From: Calidihabitans tengchongensis
Lineage (GTDB): Bacteria; Sysuimicrobiota; Sysuimicrobiia; Sysuimicrobiales; Kaftiobacteriaceae
NCBI GenBank assembly: GCA_031459615.1
Contig: JAVKIE010000004.1
Coordinates: forward strand, 124,001-188,000
Direction of reading: 5' to 3'
DNA: 64,000 nucleotides
Shown here: in pieces, positions 56,483 through 64,000 of the stretch
Layout: each line of letters starts with the position of its first letter
Numbering within the stretch: position 1 is the first letter of the stretch
Made by a program: the position numbers and the translations under genes
The notes under the pieces: model-generated
What the model saw: the letters and a program-made list of their open reading frames with translations, nothing else
Database searches by the model: none
What the model was told of the DNA's origin: nothing

Positions 56483-57817
56483 GTGAGATCTCGCCTGTGG
56501 CTGCGGTGGCTGTTCGTCGGCGCGCTGGCGCTGGCCGCGTGTCAGGTGGCCTTCCAGCCGGTGCGCCTGGTGCGGTGGACCCCCCAGTGGCAGCCGCCGC
56601 GCCTGCGGGTGACCCTGGGCCTGGACCTGCAGGGCGGCAGCTACCTGGTCCTGGAGGCCCAGGACACCCCGCGCACGCCCGCCACCCCGGAGGCCGTGGA
56701 CGCGGTGATGAGCGTCATCGCCAACCGCATTGACCAGCTGGGGGTGGTGGAGCCCACCGTGCAGCGCCAGGGAGCCCGCCGCATCATCGTGGAGCTGCCG
56801 GGCATTCAGGACCCCGAGCGCGCCATCGAGCTGATCGGCAAGACCGCGCTGCTGGAGTTCGTGGACACCGGCACCACCCAGCTGCCCGAGGGGGCCCGGT
56901 GGTCCGCCGACGGCAAGACCGTCACCCTGCCCGCGCCCGGCGCGCAGCCCCTGGCGCTGGAGAAGAAGGTGATCCTGACCGGCGCCGACCTGGCCGACGC
57001 CCAGGCCGGCTTTGACCAGACCACGGGCGAGCCGATCGTCAACTTCCAGTTCAAAGGCCAGGGCGCCAAGACCTTTGAGGAGTTCACCGCCGCCCACATC
57101 GGCCAGTTCCTCACCATCGTCCTGGACAACGAGGTGATCTCCTCCCCGGTCATCCGCGACCGCATCACCGGCGGCCGCGGCCAGATCAGCGGCGGGTTCC
57201 GGGACCTCACCGAAGCCCGGGACCTGGCCGTGCTGCTGCGGGGAGGAGCCCTCCCGCTGCCGGTGGAGGTGGTCGAGCGCCGGTCGGTGGGGCCCACCCT
57301 GGGCCGGGACTCCCTGGAGCGCAGCCTGCGGGCCGGTGCGGTGGCCCTGGCCATGGTCTCCACCTTCATGGTCCTCCTCTACCGCCTGCCGGGCCTGCTG
57401 GCCACAGTCGCCCTGGGCCTGTACGGCCTCCTGCTGCTGGCGGCCCTGGTGGCGTTGGGAGCCACCCTCACGCTGCCGGGGATCGCCGGATTCATCCTGT
57501 CGGTGGGGATGGCCATCGACGCCAACGTCCTGATTTACGAGCGGGTGAAGGAGGAACTCCGTGCCGGCAAGTCGGTGGGCAGCGCCATCGCGTCCGGCTG
57601 GAGCCGCGCTCTGTCGGCCATCCTGGACAGCAACGTCACCACCCTCCTGGGCGGCGCCGTCCTGTTCCTGCTGGGCACGGGGCCCATCAAGGGGTTCGCG
57701 GTGACGCTGGTCCTCGGCGTCGCCATCAGCATGCTCACCGCCGTGGTGATCACCCGCGTCTTCGTGGACAGCGCCGCCGGCGTCCTGCGGGCCCCCCGGC
57801 TGGGGTTCGGTCGCTAG
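56483..57817 (+). CDS. secD: Protein translocase subunit SecD
   Basis: A 444-residue RND-type membrane protein that uses the proton gradient to complete Sec-dependent export. It has an N-terminal helix, LGLDLQGGSYLVLE, a large external P1-type region (RIIVELPGIQDPERAIELIGKTALLEF) and five C-terminal helices with GFILSVGMAIDANVLIYERVKEEL. GTG 56483 is the start. It is followed after 1 nt by secF. Confidence 0.95.
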   Translation: MRSRLWLRWLFVGALALAACQVAFQPVRLVRWTPQWQPPRLRVTLGLDLQGGSYLVLEAQDTPRTPATPEAVDAVMSVIANRIDQLGVVEPTVQRQGARRIIVELPGIQDPERAIELIGKTALLEFVDTGTTQLPEGARWSADGKTVTLPAPGAQPLALEKKVILTGADLADAQAGFDQTTGEPIVNFQFKGQGAKTFEEFTAAHIGQFLTIVLDNEVISSPVIRDRITGGRGQISGGFRDLTEARDLAVLLRGGALPLPVEVVERRSVGPTLGRDSLERSLRAGAVALAMVSTFMVLLYRLPGLLATVALGLYGLLLLAALVALGATLTLPGIAGFILSVGMAIDANVLIYERVKEELRAGKSVGSAIASGWSRALSAILDSNVTTLLGGAVLFLLGTGPIKGFAVTLVLGVAISMLTAVVITRVFVDSAAGVLRAPRLGFGR

Positions 57818-57818
57818 C

Positions 57819-58778
57819 ATGGAGACGCGGTCCTGGGACATCATCGGCCGCCGGCGGTGGGGGTACGCCCTGTCGCTGCTGATCATCCTGCCGGGCCTGG
57901 TGGCCCTGCTGACCCGGGGCCTCAACCTCGGCATCGACTTCACCGGAGGGACGCTGCTGGACGTCCGCCTGGGGCGGGACGCCCCGCTGGCGGAGGTCCG
58001 GACCACCCTGCAGGCCTTCGGCCTGGCCGACGCGATCATCCAGAAGTCGCCCGACCGCCCCCGGCAGGTCCTCATCCGGACGCCTCCCCTGGACGAGGCC
58101 ACCACCGCCCGAGTGACGGCCACCCTGGCCCGGCACTTCGGGGGGGCGGAGGTCCTCCTGGCCGAGCGGGTCGGCCCCACGGTGGGCCGGGAGCTGCGCA
58201 CCCGGGCCATGGTGGCCGTGGTGCTGGGGTTGCTGCTGCAGGTGGTGTACATCAGCTGGCGGTTCCGCTCGGTCCGCTTTGCCGTGACGGCGGACATCGC
58301 CCTGGTCCACGACCTCCTCGTGGTCGTGGGCCTGTACGCGCTGCTGGGCATCCAGGTGGACAGCTCGTTCGTGGCGGTGCTGCTCACGGTGGTCGGCTAC
58401 TCCATCAACGACACCGTGGTCATCTTCGACCGGATTCGGGAGAGCCAGGCGGCCTTCCGCGGCCGCACCCCCTTCGACCGGCTCGTCAACCGCAGCATCC
58501 TCGAAGTGCTGGTGCGCTCCCTGACCACGGGGCTGGGAGCGCTGATGGCCATCGGGGCCATCTACTTCCTGGGCGGGGTCACGCTGCGGGACTTCGCCTT
58601 CGGCCTGGGGGTGGGGGTCCTGACCGGCACCTACTCCTCGATCTTCGTGGCCTCGCCCCTGCTGGTGGAGTGGGAGCGGTGGACGGCCCGGGCCCGCGGG
58701 CCCCAGCCGGCCGCCGCCGCCCGCCCGGCGGGGACCAAGAGGATATCCCCGTCCGGGTCGAAAAGGACACTTCCATGA
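57819..58778 (+). CDS. secF: Protein translocase subunit SecF
   Basis: A 319-residue partner of SecD. Motifs are GLNLGIDFTGGTLLDVRL near the N-terminus and VVGYSINDTVVIFDRIRE in the membrane core, with LTTGLGALMAIGAIYFLGG near the end. Its stop overlaps the start of the next small gene (ATGA). Confidence 0.95.
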   Translation: METRSWDIIGRRRWGYALSLLIILPGLVALLTRGLNLGIDFTGGTLLDVRLGRDAPLAEVRTTLQAFGLADAIIQKSPDRPRQVLIRTPPLDEATTARVTATLARHFGGAEVLLAERVGPTVGRELRTRAMVAVVLGLLLQVVYISWRFRSVRFAVTADIALVHDLLVVVGLYALLGIQVDSSFVAVLLTVVGYSINDTVVIFDRIRESQAAFRGRTPFDRLVNRSILEVLVRSLTTGLGALMAIGAIYFLGGVTLRDFAFGLGVGVLTGTYSSIFVASPLLVEWERWTARARGPQPAAAARPAGTKRISPSGSKRTLP

Positions 58779-59059
58779 TCGTCGTCGGCCTGCTGCTGGC
58801 CGCCGCATTCGCGGTGTTCGTCTGGCAGAACCGGACGCCGGTGACCGTCGCCTTCCTGTCCTGGCGCTACGACACCACCCTCGGCATCGCCGTGGTGGCG
58901 GCGCTGGCTGCGGGAGCGCTGGCGATGTACCTGGTGGCCCTGGTCCGCGAACAGCGGCTGCGGGCGCTCCTGCGCACCGCCGAGTCCCGCACCCGGGCGG
59001 CGGAATCGCGGCTGCGGGAGGTGGAGCGACAGCGGGAGGCCGCCGAGGACCAGACCTGA
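58775..59059 (+). CDS. LapA-domain (DUF1049) small membrane protein
   Basis: A 94-residue protein with two membrane helices (about residues 2-16 and 33-55) around a short loop with the family motif FVWQNRTPVTVAFLSW, then a basic coiled-coil tail. Proteobacterial LapA works with LapB in envelope assembly; here the role is unknown. It is coupled to secF, so an envelope function is reasonable. Confidence 0.82.
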   Translation: MIVVGLLLAAAFAVFVWQNRTPVTVAFLSWRYDTTLGIAVVAALAAGALAMYLVALVREQRLRALLRTAESRTRAAESRLREVERQREAAEDQT

Positions 59060-59111
59060 CCGGACGCGTCCGGGTCGTCCGTCGGACCCGGCGGCGCCGC
59101 CCCGTTCGCCG

Positions 59112-62100
59112 GTGAGTTCGCTCATCCCTCCCGGCACCGTTCTCCGGGACGGCCCACCCGCGCGGTGGGTCGTCCTCCCGCCTGCCCCGCAGGCGGATGA
59201 CCTGGCGCGGGCGCTGGGCCTCCACCCGGTGGCCGCGCGCATCCTCTGCGCCCGCGGCCAGGCGGCTCCCGCCCAGGCCCGGCAGTTCCTGGACTGCCCC
59301 CTGGACGACCTGGAGGATCCCGAGCGCATCGTGGACATTCCCCGCGCGGCCGACCGCCTGGCGGCGGCGGTGCGACGCGGGGAGCCGATCGCCGTCTACG
59401 GCGACTACGACGCCGACGGGGTCTGCGGGACGGCCATCCTCCTGCGGGGCCTGGCGCAGGTGGGCGCGGCGGTGCGCTTTCTCATCCCCCACCGGCTGCG
59501 GGACGGCTACGGAGTGCGCGACGCGCTCCTTCTTGCCCTGGCAGACGACGGCCACCGCCTGGTGGTGACCGTAGACTGCGGCGTCACCGCCGTGGACGAG
59601 GTGGCCCGGGCCGTCTCCCGGGGGCAGGAGGTCATCGTCGTGGACCACCACCAGCCCGGACACCGCCTCCCGGCGGCTGCGGCGGTGGTGGACCCCTGGA
59701 GGGCCGACGCGCCGGGTTCCTTCCGGGAGTACGCGGCCGCGGGGTTGGCCTTCCAGCTCCTGCGGGCAGTCCGCCGCCGGCTGGGGGTGCCGGACCTGCC
59801 GGCCGACGTGCTGGACCTGGCCGCGGTGGGCACGATCGCCGACGTGGTGCCCCTCCGCGGACCCAACCGCATCCTGGCCCGGTGGGGATTGCACAGACTG
59901 TCCACCGGACCGTGCGCCGGCCTGGCCGCCCTGGCGGCCGCGGCCGGACTGACGGGGGAGATCACCGCGCGCCACGTGGGATTCATCCTGGCCCCGCGGC
60001 TGAACGCGGCAGGGCGTCTGGCCGACGCCGCAGCCGCGGTGCGGCTGCTGACCACCGAGGATCCGGCGGAGGCCGGCGCGCTGGCCGGCCAGCTGGACGC
60101 CCTCAACCAGCAGCGCCGGGCACTGTGCGACCAGATCCTGGACCAGGCCCTCCAGCAGGTGGCCGCCGGAGGCCTGGAGCGGGCGCCGGCCGTGGTGGTG
60201 GCCGGAGAGGGGTGGCATCCCGGCGTCCTCGGCATCGTCGCGGGCCAGCTCTGTGAGCGTTACTACCGGCCGGCGGTGGTCCTGACCATCCAGGAAGGCC
60301 GGGCCCGGGGGTCGGCCCGCAGCATTCCGGCGCTCCACCTGGTCCAGGCGCTGGCCGACTGCGCCGACGTGCTGGAACGATACGGGGGACACGCCCAGGC
60401 CGCCGGGGTGGAGGTGCGGGCCGACCGGATCGAGGAGTTCGCCCGGCGCTTCACCGGAGCGGTGGCGGCCCGCCTCCGGCCCGACGACCTGGTCCCCACT
60501 CTGACCATCGACGCCGAGATCCGTCTGTCCGACCTCACCCTCGAGCTGGCCGAACAGCTGCGGCGGATGGAGCCGTTCGGCGCGGGCAACCCGGAACCCA
60601 TCCTGGCCTGCCGGGGGTTGGTGGCCCTCGCCACCCGGGCGGTCGGCGACGGCCAGCACCTGCGCCTGGGCGTCACCGACGGCCTGTCCTACGCCGAGGC
60701 GGTGGGGTTCCACATGGGCGACGCCTCCGAGGTGCTGGCGTTCACCCGCGCCACGGTGGACCTGGCGGGCGCCCTCGCCGTGGACCCCTGGACCGATCCG
60801 CCGCGGCCGCACCTGGTGGTGCGGGACCTGGTGGCCCCCGGCCTGGATCTGGACGAGGTGCTCAGCGACGGGCGGCTGCTCCTGGAGAGGCTGTTCGCCC
60901 GCGCCGCCGACTACCTCGCCGACGACGCCCGGGCCGTGGAGCAGGCGGAGGCATTCTTCACCAAGGTGGTGGGGGTCACGTTCGAGGGCCGCCAGCAGGT
61001 GGTGGCAGGTCTGCGGCCCGGGGACGCGCTGCGCCTGCGCCGGGAGCCGCGCAACCCCCACGACCCCCATGCCGTGCAGGTGCTGACCGCGTCCGGAGTC
61101 CCCGTCGGCTACCTCAGCGCCCGCCTGGCCGGCCGGATCGCGCCGTCGCTGGACGCCGGCGTCCGCTACGCCGTCACCGTCGCCCAGGTCACCGGCGGCG
61201 GGGACCGCCCTCACGGCCTGAACATCTCCGTGCACAGGCAGGACGACGCCGGGGACCTCGGGCCCCGGCGGGTCGCCTGTGCGGGAGACCCCCCGCACGC
61301 GCTGGTGGACCGCCTCCGCCCGCACCTTTTGGGGGACCGGCCGCTGCGGGACGTCCAGCGACGCGTTGTGGACCTGCTGCTGTCGGGGCGCCCGGTGGCG
61401 GGAGTCGTGGGGCCGGCCGCCGAGCGGCGGGCGGTGATGGGGGTCGCCGGGGCGTGCTGGGCGGCGGCCGGATGCGGCCTGGCGGTGCTGGCGGTACCGC
61501 TCGCCAGCCAGGTGGACCGGTGGTACGAGCGCCTGGCGCCCCGCCTGCGGAGGCTGGGCATCTCCTGCGCGCGCGCCCACGGAGCCCTGGGGTGGCGGGC
61601 GCGGCAGCGGCTGGCCGGCGTGGCCCGCGAGGGACCGGCCGTCGTCCTGTGCAGCCTGGAGTATCTGCGCGCCACCCTCGCGGGCGAGGCGGAGGTGGAG
61701 CTGCGCCCGTCTTTGCTTGTGGTGGATTGCGAACCTACAATAGACGGTACTACGCTGGATCTGGACGCGGCGGGCGGGCCCGCAGCGGTCCTGGGAGGCC
61801 GGGCGGACGCGGTCCGCCGGTGGATGCGGGCGGCCGAGGTCGTCCGGGACGAGGCCGTGCGGCCGCAGCTGGGGCTGGTGGACCGCCGCGGGATCGCCGC
61901 CGCAGAGCGGGAGGAGATGATCGCCCGGATCGCCGGGCGAGGGGAGAAGACTGTGGTGTACGTGGGCACGCGGCCGCAGGCGGTGGAGCTGGCGCGGCGC
62001 CTGCGGGAGGCCGCCGGCGGGCAGGTGGCTTACTATCACGATGGCCTGCCGCTGCGGGTGCGGGAGGTGATCGAGCAGCTGCTCGCCGACGGCAAGATCC

Positions 62101-62669
62101 GGACCCTGGTGGCCGCCGACCTGCCGGGCGCCGTCCCTGTGGACCTCCGCCAGATGGTGGTGGCGGGAATCCCGGCGCACCGGGCAGACCTGGTGGACCT
62201 GATCGCCGCCGCCGGGAGGGACGGGCGGCAGGCCGCGGTGACGCTGGCCTGCCGGCGGGAGGACGTCGGCGACCTGCGGGCCGCTGTCTCCGCCCGGCAC
62301 CCGGCCCGGGACGTCCTGGCTGCCCTGTACCGGGCGGTGCGGGCGCGTGCGGAGCGCGCGGGCGAGATGAGCTGGCCCGACGAGGGGCTGGCCGCCGACC
62401 TCCGCCAGGCGGGCATCGGCTCCCGGACGGCCTCCGTCGGCCTGGAGATCCTGGCCGAAGCCGGGGTCCTGACCCGCGAGTACGACGGGGAGCGGTGGCG
62501 GATCTCGCTGGTCCCGGGGGGGCGGCGCGAGCTGGCCACATCGCTGCGCTACGCCGAAGGGCGCCGCGAGGAGGCGGCGGCCGCCGACGTGGCCCGGTGG
62601 GCGTTCGGGCCGCTGGTGGACATTCTGACGGAGGCGGCCGGGCCGGCGGACGGAGGCATCCCGCGGTGA
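59112..62669 (+). CDS. recJ: RecJ exonuclease fused to HIRAN and a degenerate RecQ-like helicase
   Basis: A 1185-residue protein. Residues 1-560 are a full RecJ single-strand 5'-3' exonuclease with the DHH motifs YGDYDADGVCG, TVDCGVT and VVDHHQPG and the DHHA1 block YGGHAQAAGVEV. Residues about 615-690 are a HIRAN domain (FFTKVVGVTFEGRQQ...EPRNPHDPHAVQV). Residues about 745-1060 resemble the two RecA-like halves of RecQ, but the P-loop is VVGPAAERRAVM (no GKS) and DEAH is VDCEP; the second half is better kept (TVVYVGTRPQAVELARRL, AAGRDGRQAAV). Residues about 1085-1140 look like a winged helix. GTG 59112 has no obvious ribosome site. The stop overlaps the next gene as GTGA. Confidence 0.93.
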   Translation: MSSLIPPGTVLRDGPPARWVVLPPAPQADDLARALGLHPVAARILCARGQAAPAQARQFLDCPLDDLEDPERIVDIPRAADRLAAAVRRGEPIAVYGDYDADGVCGTAILLRGLAQVGAAVRFLIPHRLRDGYGVRDALLLALADDGHRLVVTVDCGVTAVDEVARAVSRGQEVIVVDHHQPGHRLPAAAAVVDPWRADAPGSFREYAAAGLAFQLLRAVRRRLGVPDLPADVLDLAAVGTIADVVPLRGPNRILARWGLHRLSTGPCAGLAALAAAAGLTGEITARHVGFILAPRLNAAGRLADAAAAVRLLTTEDPAEAGALAGQLDALNQQRRALCDQILDQALQQVAAGGLERAPAVVVAGEGWHPGVLGIVAGQLCERYYRPAVVLTIQEGRARGSARSIPALHLVQALADCADVLERYGGHAQAAGVEVRADRIEEFARRFTGAVAARLRPDDLVPTLTIDAEIRLSDLTLELAEQLRRMEPFGAGNPEPILACRGLVALATRAVGDGQHLRLGVTDGLSYAEAVGFHMGDASEVLAFTRATVDLAGALAVDPWTDPPRPHLVVRDLVAPGLDLDEVLSDGRLLLERLFARAADYLADDARAVEQAEAFFTKVVGVTFEGRQQVVAGLRPGDALRLRREPRNPHDPHAVQVLTASGVPVGYLSARLAGRIAPSLDAGVRYAVTVAQVTGGGDRPHGLNISVHRQDDAGDLGPRRVACAGDPPHALVDRLRPHLLGDRPLRDVQRRVVDLLLSGRPVAGVVGPAAERRAVMGVAGACWAAAGCGLAVLAVPLASQVDRWYERLAPRLRRLGISCARAHGALGWRARQRLAGVAREGPAVVLCSLEYLRATLAGEAEVELRPSLLVVDCEPTIDGTTLDLDAAGGPAAVLGGRADAVRRWMRAAEVVRDEAVRPQLGLVDRRGIAAAEREEMIARIAGRGEKTVVYVGTRPQAVELARRLREAAGGQVAYYHDGLPLRVREVIEQLLADGKIRTLVAADLPGAVPVDLRQMVVAGIPAHRADLVDLIAAAGRDGRQAAVTLACRREDVGDLRAAVSARHPARDVLAALYRAVRARAERAGEMSWPDEGLAADLRQAGIGSRTASVGLEILAEAGVLTREYDGERWRISLVPGGRRELATSLRYAEGRREEAAAADVARWAFGPLVDILTEAAGPADGGIPR

Positions 62670-64000
62670 AGTGGCTGCAGGCCCGACAGTCGGGCGTGTT
62701 TGCGGACCTGCCGGCGGACGTCCAGCAGCTGCTGGCCCGCCTGCGGGAGCAGTTCCCGCGGGCCGACCTGGACGTGGTACGGGCAGCCTACCTGTTCGCC
62801 GAGCAGGCGCACCGGGCGCAGACCCGGGCATCGGGGGACCCCTACATCACCCACGCGGTGGCGGTGGCCTCCGTCCTGGTGGAGCTGCGCCTGGACCCGG
62901 TGACCGTGGCCGCGGGGCTGCTCCACGACGTGGCCGAGGACACGGGCGTGACCCTCCAGCAGGTGGAGGAGCACTTCGGTCCCGAGATCGCCGCGCTGGT
63001 GGACGGGGTCACCAAGCTGGGCCGCATCGAGTGGATGAGCCGGGAGCAGCGGCAGGCCGAAAGCCTGCGCAAGATGTTCCTGGCCATGGCCAGCGACATC
63101 CGCATCGTCCTCATCAAGCTGGCCGACCGCCTGCACAACATGCGCACTCTCCAGTACCTGCCCGAGTGGAAGCAGCGGCGCACCGCCCAGGAGACCCTGG
63201 ACATCTACGCCCCCCTGGCCGAACGCCTGGGAATCGGCCGCATCCAGCGGGAGCTGGAGGACCTGGCGTTCGCGGTCCTGCAGCCCGACGCCTACCAGGA
63301 GATCCGCCGCCAGCTGGCCGAGGCCGAAAGCAGCCGTGCCCAGTTCCTGGAGCAGGTGGCCGACACCCTGCACCGGGAGCTGAACCGGGCCGGCGTCCGG
63401 GTGGCCCGGGACCGCATCACCGCCCGGCCCAAGCACGTGTACAGCATCTGGAAGAAGATGCAGCGGCCCAAGTACGCCGGCCAGCCGGTGGCCCGCATCT
63501 ACGACCGGCTCGGGGTGCGGGTGATCCTGGACGACGTCAAGGACTGCTACGCGGCCCTGGGGGTGGTGCACTCGCTGTGGAAGCCCATCCCCGGGGAGTT
63601 CGACGACTACATCGCCAACCCCAAGACCAGCGGCTACCAGTCCCTGCACACCACCGTGCTCTACCAGGGCGAGCCCCTGGAGATCCAGATCCGGACCCTC
63701 CAGATGCACCGGGAGGCGGAACACGGCATCGCCGCCCACTGGAAGTACAAGGAAGGGCGGCCGGCCGAAAAGGAGTTCGAGCAGAAGCTGGCCTGGCTGC
63801 GCCAGCTGCTGGAGTGGCACGCGGAGCTGCAGGACGCCCGGGCGTTCGTGCGATCGGTGAAGATGGACCTCTTCCAGAACGAGGTGTTCGTCTTCACCCC
63901 CAAGGGCGACGTGATCGACCTGCCGGCGGGGGCCACCCCCGTGGACTTCGCCTACCGGATCCACACCGACGTGGGCCACCGGTGCGTGGGGGCGCGCGTC
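62666..64000 (+). CDS. relA: RelA/SpoT family (p)ppGpp synthetase/hydrolase, 3' end beyond window
   Basis: The first 445 codons of a long Rel protein. The hydrolase HD domain is intact (THAVAVASVLVELRLD, LLHDVAEDTGVT, KLADRLHNMRTL). The synthetase domain (RPKHVYSIWKKMQ, ARIYDRLGVRVI, DDYIANPKTSGYQSLHTTV, IQIRTLQMHREAEHG) and the start of the TGS domain (VFVFTPKGDVIDLP) follow. A bifunctional Rel enzyme is expected. GTG 62666 overlaps the recJ stop, a pairing (recJ next to relA) that is common in Bacillota. The window end cuts the gene. Confidence 0.95.
   Translation, partial: MKWLQARQSGVFADLPADVQQLLARLREQFPRADLDVVRAAYLFAEQAHRAQTRASGDPYITHAVAVASVLVELRLDPVTVAAGLLHDVAEDTGVTLQQVEEHFGPEIAALVDGVTKLGRIEWMSREQRQAESLRKMFLAMASDIRIVLIKLADRLHNMRTLQYLPEWKQRRTAQETLDIYAPLAERLGIGRIQRELEDLAFAVLQPDAYQEIRRQLAEAESSRAQFLEQVADTLHRELNRAGVRVARDRITARPKHVYSIWKKMQRPKYAGQPVARIYDRLGVRVILDDVKDCYAALGVVHSLWKPIPGEFDDYIANPKTSGYQSLHTTVLYQGEPLEIQIRTLQMHREAEHGIAAHWKYKEGRPAEKEFEQKLAWLRQLLEWHAELQDARAFVRSVKMDLFQNEVFVFTPKGDVIDLPAGATPVDFAYRIHTDVGHRCVGARV

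Noticed and set aside
57750..62831. A very long open frame on the minus strand (1693 codons) opposite secF, lapA and recJ
   Set aside because: Its translation is low-complexity Gly/Arg/Pro/His sequence typical of frame shadows in high-GC DNA. The plus strand carries clear SecF and RecJ motifs throughout.

Overview
This is about 64 kb of a very G+C-rich bacterial chromosome (roughly 70 % by eye), densely coded, with many GTG starts, ATGA/GTGA overlaps and strong GGAGG-type ribosome sites. Two T-box leaders (ilvB, valS), an HrcA-type CIRCE element before groEL, a Bacillus-type LexA box, a CsoR copper repressor and the tig-clpP-clpX-lon order all point to a Bacillota-like or other Terrabacteria lineage. 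A deep-branching, probably thermophilic high-GC clade of the Thermaerobacter, Limnochordia or CSP1-3/Sysuimicrobiota sort would fit, but I cannot place it more closely. Two 97-N scaffold gaps show that it is a draft assembly, probably a metagenome bin. I see no rRNA, CRISPR array, prophage or insertion sequence.

Layout. 1-9743: a T-box-controlled branched-chain amino acid operon (ilvB-ilvN-ilvC-leuA-leuC-leuD-small ORF-leuB-ilvD). 9777-11551: a terminator, groEL (minus strand, no groES beside it) and its CIRCE/promoter. 11605-14080: a DUF881 protein, a secreted trypsin-like protease, and an exported DUF5666-like protein behind a long folded leader RNA. 14117-17258: a copper operon (csoR-copA-copZ). 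17364-20863: tRNA-Arg, a membrane M28 peptidase with xpt, pilT, tRNA-Lys and tRNA-Leu. 20907-26820: the proteostasis run tig-clpP-clpX-lon. 26903-50216: a long type IV pilus region. It holds two PilB/GspE ATPases, PilC, five pilin-like proteins, PilM/N/O, a PilZ protein, a SPOR protein, two response regulators and a NarX-like kinase, with valS and a HEAT/HD protein pair embedded. 50403-51747: an enoyl-CoA hydratase and an RskA-like membrane protein. 51808-55350: an apparently SOS-controlled operon of a RecA-like protein, a small helical protein and a family B DNA polymerase. 55277-64000: a DUF72 protein, secD-secF-lapA, a giant RecJ fusion and the start of a RelA/SpoT gene.

The most interesting system is the operon at 51808-55350. 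A LexA box and a second GTTCG/CGAAC palindrome sit on the promoter. The first gene resembles a RecA/ImuA-type ATPase with a worn-out P-loop. The third encodes a family B polymerase whose polymerase motifs are largely intact but whose 3'-5' exonuclease motifs look degraded. This suggests a damage-inducible, possibly mutagenic polymerase module analogous to ImuA-ImuB-DnaE2 but built on PolB. Nearby, RecJ is fused to a HIRAN domain and a RecQ-like helicase half that lacks its P-loop lysine.

Other points of note: two genes (M28 peptidase, polB) whose conserved N-termini can only be reached from CTG starts; a family of intergenic repeats built of 9-nt units; an unclassified structured leader at 13234-13459; a near-perfect sigma-54 promoter before the first pilus ATPase; and an assembly artefact inside valS, where the two contig ends share 130 bp and collapsing them restores a full 889-residue enzyme.
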